NCBI GenBank assembly: GCA_002428055.1
Contig: DIZY01000029.1
Coordinates: 5,224-12,479 of the forward strand
Length of the DNA stretch: 7,256 nucleotides
Direction of reading: 5' to 3'
DNA from: Helicobacteraceae bacterium UBA6016
GTDB lineage: Bacteria > Campylobacterota > Campylobacteria > Campylobacterales > UBA6016
In this document: one piece after another, positions 5,491 to 7,256 of the stretch
Layout: each line of letters begins with the position of its first letter
Position numbering within the stretch: the first letter of the stretch is position 1
The notes under the pieces: model-generated
Seen by the model: only the letters and a program-made list of their open reading frames with translations
Databases searched by the model: none
What the model was told of the DNA's origin: nothing
Program-made: the position numbers and the translations under genes

Positions 5491-6657
5491 TTACATCTCC
5501 ACATAAGTCGCCACAAACTCCCCAAGCTTATAAAAATCATCTTTTGGAATCGACCTTGCCCCTATTTTTTCAAAAGCAAGCTCGCTTCCCTTTTCTCCCG
5601 TTATCGTATGGAGTCCCCAGTAAAACAGCTGAGAGCTATATCTTATCGACACAAGAGAAGGGTCTATCAGCTCCACTCCGTCATACACTCTACCGATTCT
5701 ATCTACTTCGGCTTTTAGTAAGTCAAGCAATATTTTGTTTTTCTTTCCCTCTTTTGGTTCATACTGGTTGATTAAGATCAAAAACTTAGCTTTTTTATTT
5801 TTTGCCCTTACAGCTTCAATAGTTCTCTCAACAACCGAGGCGTGCTTGTTTATTCCCAAGGGATTGAGCGTTATCGGTATGATGCAAAAATCAAATTTTT
5901 TTACAAAGGCAGTCGGATTTTTGTCAAGCTCCGGATTACAGTCGCACACTATCGCTTTTACCTCCTTTGCCATCTCCTCATCCCACTCTTTTGCACCCAG
6001 CACACTCATCGTGTTGCCGACTCCTGATTTTTCATTTTTGATGTATATCCCGCTCTCTCCGATGAGTCTCTTTAGATTGCTTTGCGGGTCAAGGTCTATC
6101 AGTGCGGTTTCATACCCCATAATCGTGAGAGCGCCAGCCAGATGGGCGCTAATCGTCGTCTTGCCGACTCCACCTTTTGAGGTAAACACTCCGATATTTA
6201 CTCTTTTTGTTTTTTTGGCTCTTTTTGGTTTTGACTTTGCGTCCGTGTCGGCTTCTTGTTTATCTGCTTTTTTGGCGATGTTTCTGCCATTTTTTGTGCT
6301 ATAAGCCTCTATTAGCTTGTTGCTATCTTCATCGACGGAGTACAAAAGAACATTTTTGATCGAGTGGTTGTCAAGATAGTCATATACCGTGTCAAAAAAA
6401 CCGCCCAAACAAACGATAATCAAATGAGCAAACGGCACATTTTCAGTTTTATTGGTTTCGCTCATTTCGTCAAGTAGCTTCATAAGAGCGTTTGCCCTCA
6501 TGGCGCTTTTGTGTGTTTTTGTGACAATCACAACCCTATCCTTACCGAGCAATCCTTCCAAGTCATACCACTTATCCGTTACGCTTTTTGGCTTTAGACT
6601 CTTCGAGAAGGCTATGGCGACACTCTCTTTAAAACTTTTTGGAGCGGCTTTTTGCAT
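5491..6657 (-). CDS. ParA/MinD-type ATPase with an N-terminal alpha/beta domain
   Basis: A 388-aa protein in three parts. Residues ~1-124 form an alpha/beta region with hydrophobic strands RVVIVTKT (41-48), HLIIVCLGG (78-86) and KNVLLYSVDED (101-111); I do not recognise the family. Residues ~125-151 are a Lys/Arg-rich linker. Residues ~152-388 are a ParA-type ATPase: deviant Walker A SKGGVGKTT (160-168, signature K161 and K166), A' LIDLDPQSN (186-194), Walker B-like AIVCDCNPE (235-243, D239; NP replaces the usual PP), and IIPITLNPLGI (259-269). Such ATPases form ATP sandwich dimers on DNA to segregate or position cargo. The start is ATG at 6657 because AAGGGAG lies 6 nt upstream; a GTG at 6714 would add 19 unsupported residues. 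Type Ia ParAs carry an HTH N-terminus; none is evident here, but an HTH gene is divergent. No ParB is in view. Confidence 0.88.
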   Translation of the reverse strand: MQKAAPKSFKESVAIAFSKSLKPKSVTDKWYDLEGLLGKDRVVIVTKTHKSAMRANALMKLLDEMSETNKTENVPFAHLIIVCLGGFFDTVYDYLDNHSIKNVLLYSVDEDSNKLIEAYSTKNGRNIAKKADKQEADTDAKSKPKRAKKTKRVNIGVFTSKGGVGKTTISAHLAGALTIMGYETALIDLDPQSNLKRLIGESGIYIKNEKSGVGNTMSVLGAKEWDEEMAKEVKAIVCDCNPELDKNPTAFVKKFDFCIIPITLNPLGINKHASVVERTIEAVRAKNKKAKFLILINQYEPKEGKKNKILLDLLKAEVDRIGRVYDGVELIDPSLVSIRYSSQLFYWGLHTITGEKGSELAFEKIGARSIPKDDFYKLGEFVATYVEM

Positions 6658-6701
6658 ACGAATCTCCCTTCTAAACTTTTCGTAAAATTTAGAATAAAAT
6701 T

Positions 6702-6732
6702 CATAAAATAACACTTAATATTTTATTTTATG
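6702..6732. promoter_or_regulatory. Perfect 10-bp inverted repeat in the ParA/HTH divergent spacer (operator candidate)
   Basis: CATAAAATAA (6702-6711) and TTATTTTATG (6723-6732) are exact reverse complements separated by 11 bp; the half-site centres are 21 bp apart, about two helical turns, so two dimers or a tetramer could bind one face. It sits between the two divergent genes in a 90-bp spacer, overlapping the region where both promoters must lie. It is the natural binding site for the adjacent HTH protein (autorepression, or a partition site). The arms are AT-rich, which raises the chance of coincidence. Confidence 0.5.
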
Positions 6733-6747
6733 TAAAGCGATAAAAAA

Positions 6748-7059
6748 ATGAACGAGCAAGTCAGGGTTGAGCAAATTCTTCGCAGATTTATGGAAGCCGC
6801 CAATCTGGCTACGCTTTCAGAGGTGGCGGGAGCAATAGGGGTATCCTCAAACTCCATTAGCGGCTGGAAAGCTAGAAATAGTATCGGAGCGCTATTTGAA
6901 AACATCCACCCATACCTTTTAGAGCACGATATATCGGCCTACTATGTACTGTTTGGCATAGGCAGAAAAGATATAAAAATTTCAGAGCTACTAAGCGGCG
7001 AAAGCATCGAGAGCAGACTAAAAATGCTTGAGGAGGTGATTGGCAAAATGCAGAAATGA
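6748..7059 (+). CDS. Small phage-CI-type helix-turn-helix DNA-binding protein
   Basis: A 103-aa cytosolic protein. Residues ~20-43 (LATLSEVAGAIGVSSNSISG then WKAR) form a helix-turn-helix of the type in phage CI repressor N-terminal domains, with the recognition helix at ~33-42. Residues ~50-72 (ENIHPYLLEHDISAYYVLFG) continue the family pattern seen in these repressors (a YLLFG-like block). Residues ~84-102 form a short amphipathic helix likely to oligomerise. There is no LexA/CI-type peptidase domain. The ATG at 6748 has no good Shine-Dalgarno sequence (AAAGCGATAAAAAA precedes it), so the mRNA may have a short or no leader. It is divergent from the ParA-like gene across a perfect inverted repeat, so it probably regulates itself and that gene, or acts as the DNA-binding partner in place of ParB. 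Confidence 0.85.
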   Translation: MNEQVRVEQILRRFMEAANLATLSEVAGAIGVSSNSISGWKARNSIGALFENIHPYLLEHDISAYYVLFGIGRKDIKISELLSGESIESRLKMLEEVIGKMQK

Positions 7060-7155
7060 TTAGGTACTTGTTTTTATGAGCGGCAGTTTAATTAACTTGA
7101 AGCCTTTATTTATAGTGCTTTAATAGATTTCTTTGGATTGTGTTGGACTGAGTAG

Positions 7156-7172
7156 TGGCGGACAGGGAGGGA
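7156..7172 (-). other. tRNA-Ser 3'-end fragment, possible attachment-site remnant
   Basis: On the minus strand TCCCTCCCTGTCCGCCA has the exact form of a tRNA-Ser 3' end: T-stem 3' strand CCCTC, acceptor strand CCTGTCC, discriminator G, and CCA. The rest of a tRNA is missing: no GGACAGG acceptor partner and no TTCGAAT T-loop precede it within the window. Integrases often use tRNA 3' ends as att sites, leaving such partial copies. The identification rests on recalled tRNA-Ser sequence and on one short match. Confidence 0.4.
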
Positions 7173-7178
7173 CGAGGG

Positions 7179-7193
7179 TCAGCAACCTGCTGA
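7179..7193. repeat. Perfect small inverted repeat beside the tRNA fragment
   Basis: TCAGCA-ACC-TGCTGA is a 6-bp perfect stem with a 3-nt loop, located 6 bp from the tRNA-Ser fragment and flanked by GTAGT (7152-7156) and ACTAC (7196-7200), which could pair as an outer stem. It may be part of a recombination site or a structured RNA. The 197-bp stretch from 7060 to the window end holds no convincing gene. Confidence 0.4.
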
Positions 7194-7256
7194 AAACTAC
7201 AAAAACCCATAAATATCGGCGTTCGCAGCCCTATCGCTTTTCTTGAATTTAGCTTA

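Noticed and set aside
6658..6714. GTG start at 6714 for the ParA-like protein
   Set aside because: It overlaps the inverted repeat and lacks a ribosome site, whereas the ATG at 6657 has AAGGGAG at ideal spacing.
7076..7123. 15-codon plus-strand frame after the HTH gene
   Set aside because: Too short, without a ribosome site or recognisable content.
1..7256. CRISPR array, rRNA, complete tRNA or complete insertion sequence
   Set aside because: No regularly spaced repeats, no rRNA-like sequence, no foldable complete tRNA and no transposase with terminal repeats were seen.

Overview
The window looks like chromosomal DNA of a Campylobacterota (epsilonproteobacterial) species, probably a free-living relative of Sulfurimonas, Sulfuricurvum or Sulfurospirillum. 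This is inferred from low-to-moderate GC, AGA/ATA-rich codon use, T-rich promoters, the Campylobacterota-like QueE and UPF0178 proteins, and a chemoreceptor of the kind common in that phylum. No 16S or other species marker is present, so the genus is not fixed.

Layout. Positions 1-749 (minus) hold the N-terminal third or so of a TonB-dependent outer-membrane receptor that runs off the left edge. A 226-bp AT-rich divergent spacer follows; it carries a good TATAAT box and a 19-bp Fur-box-like palindrome in front of the receptor. On the plus strand comes a complete methyl-accepting chemotaxis protein (976-2577), ending at a G-tract/terminator. Converging on it is a compact three-gene minus-strand operon read as rhlE (DEAD-box helicase with an RGG-like tail), a small YwbE-family protein, and queE (7-deazaguanine pathway). 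The helicase and the divergent yaiI gene (UPF0178, 5022-5465) appear to share overlapping promoters, and the helicase probably has a structured leader of about 145 nt.

The right-hand part (5491-7059) is a divergent pair: a ParA/MinD-type ATPase with an unrecognised alpha/beta N-terminal domain and a basic linker, and a small phage-CI-type helix-turn-helix protein. A perfect 10-bp inverted repeat lies between them, a good operator or centromere candidate. Downstream of the HTH gene is a 17-bp copy of a tRNA-Ser 3' end without the rest of the tRNA, which could be an attachment-site scar. These last items are the accessory-looking part of the window.

Most genes are ordinary housekeeping or sensory genes. 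The best candidate for something undescribed is the ParA-fusion/HTH pair with its inverted repeat and nearby tRNA remnant; its function cannot be settled from sequence alone. Four of the eight genes start at GTG or TTG, each with a recognisable Shine-Dalgarno sequence.
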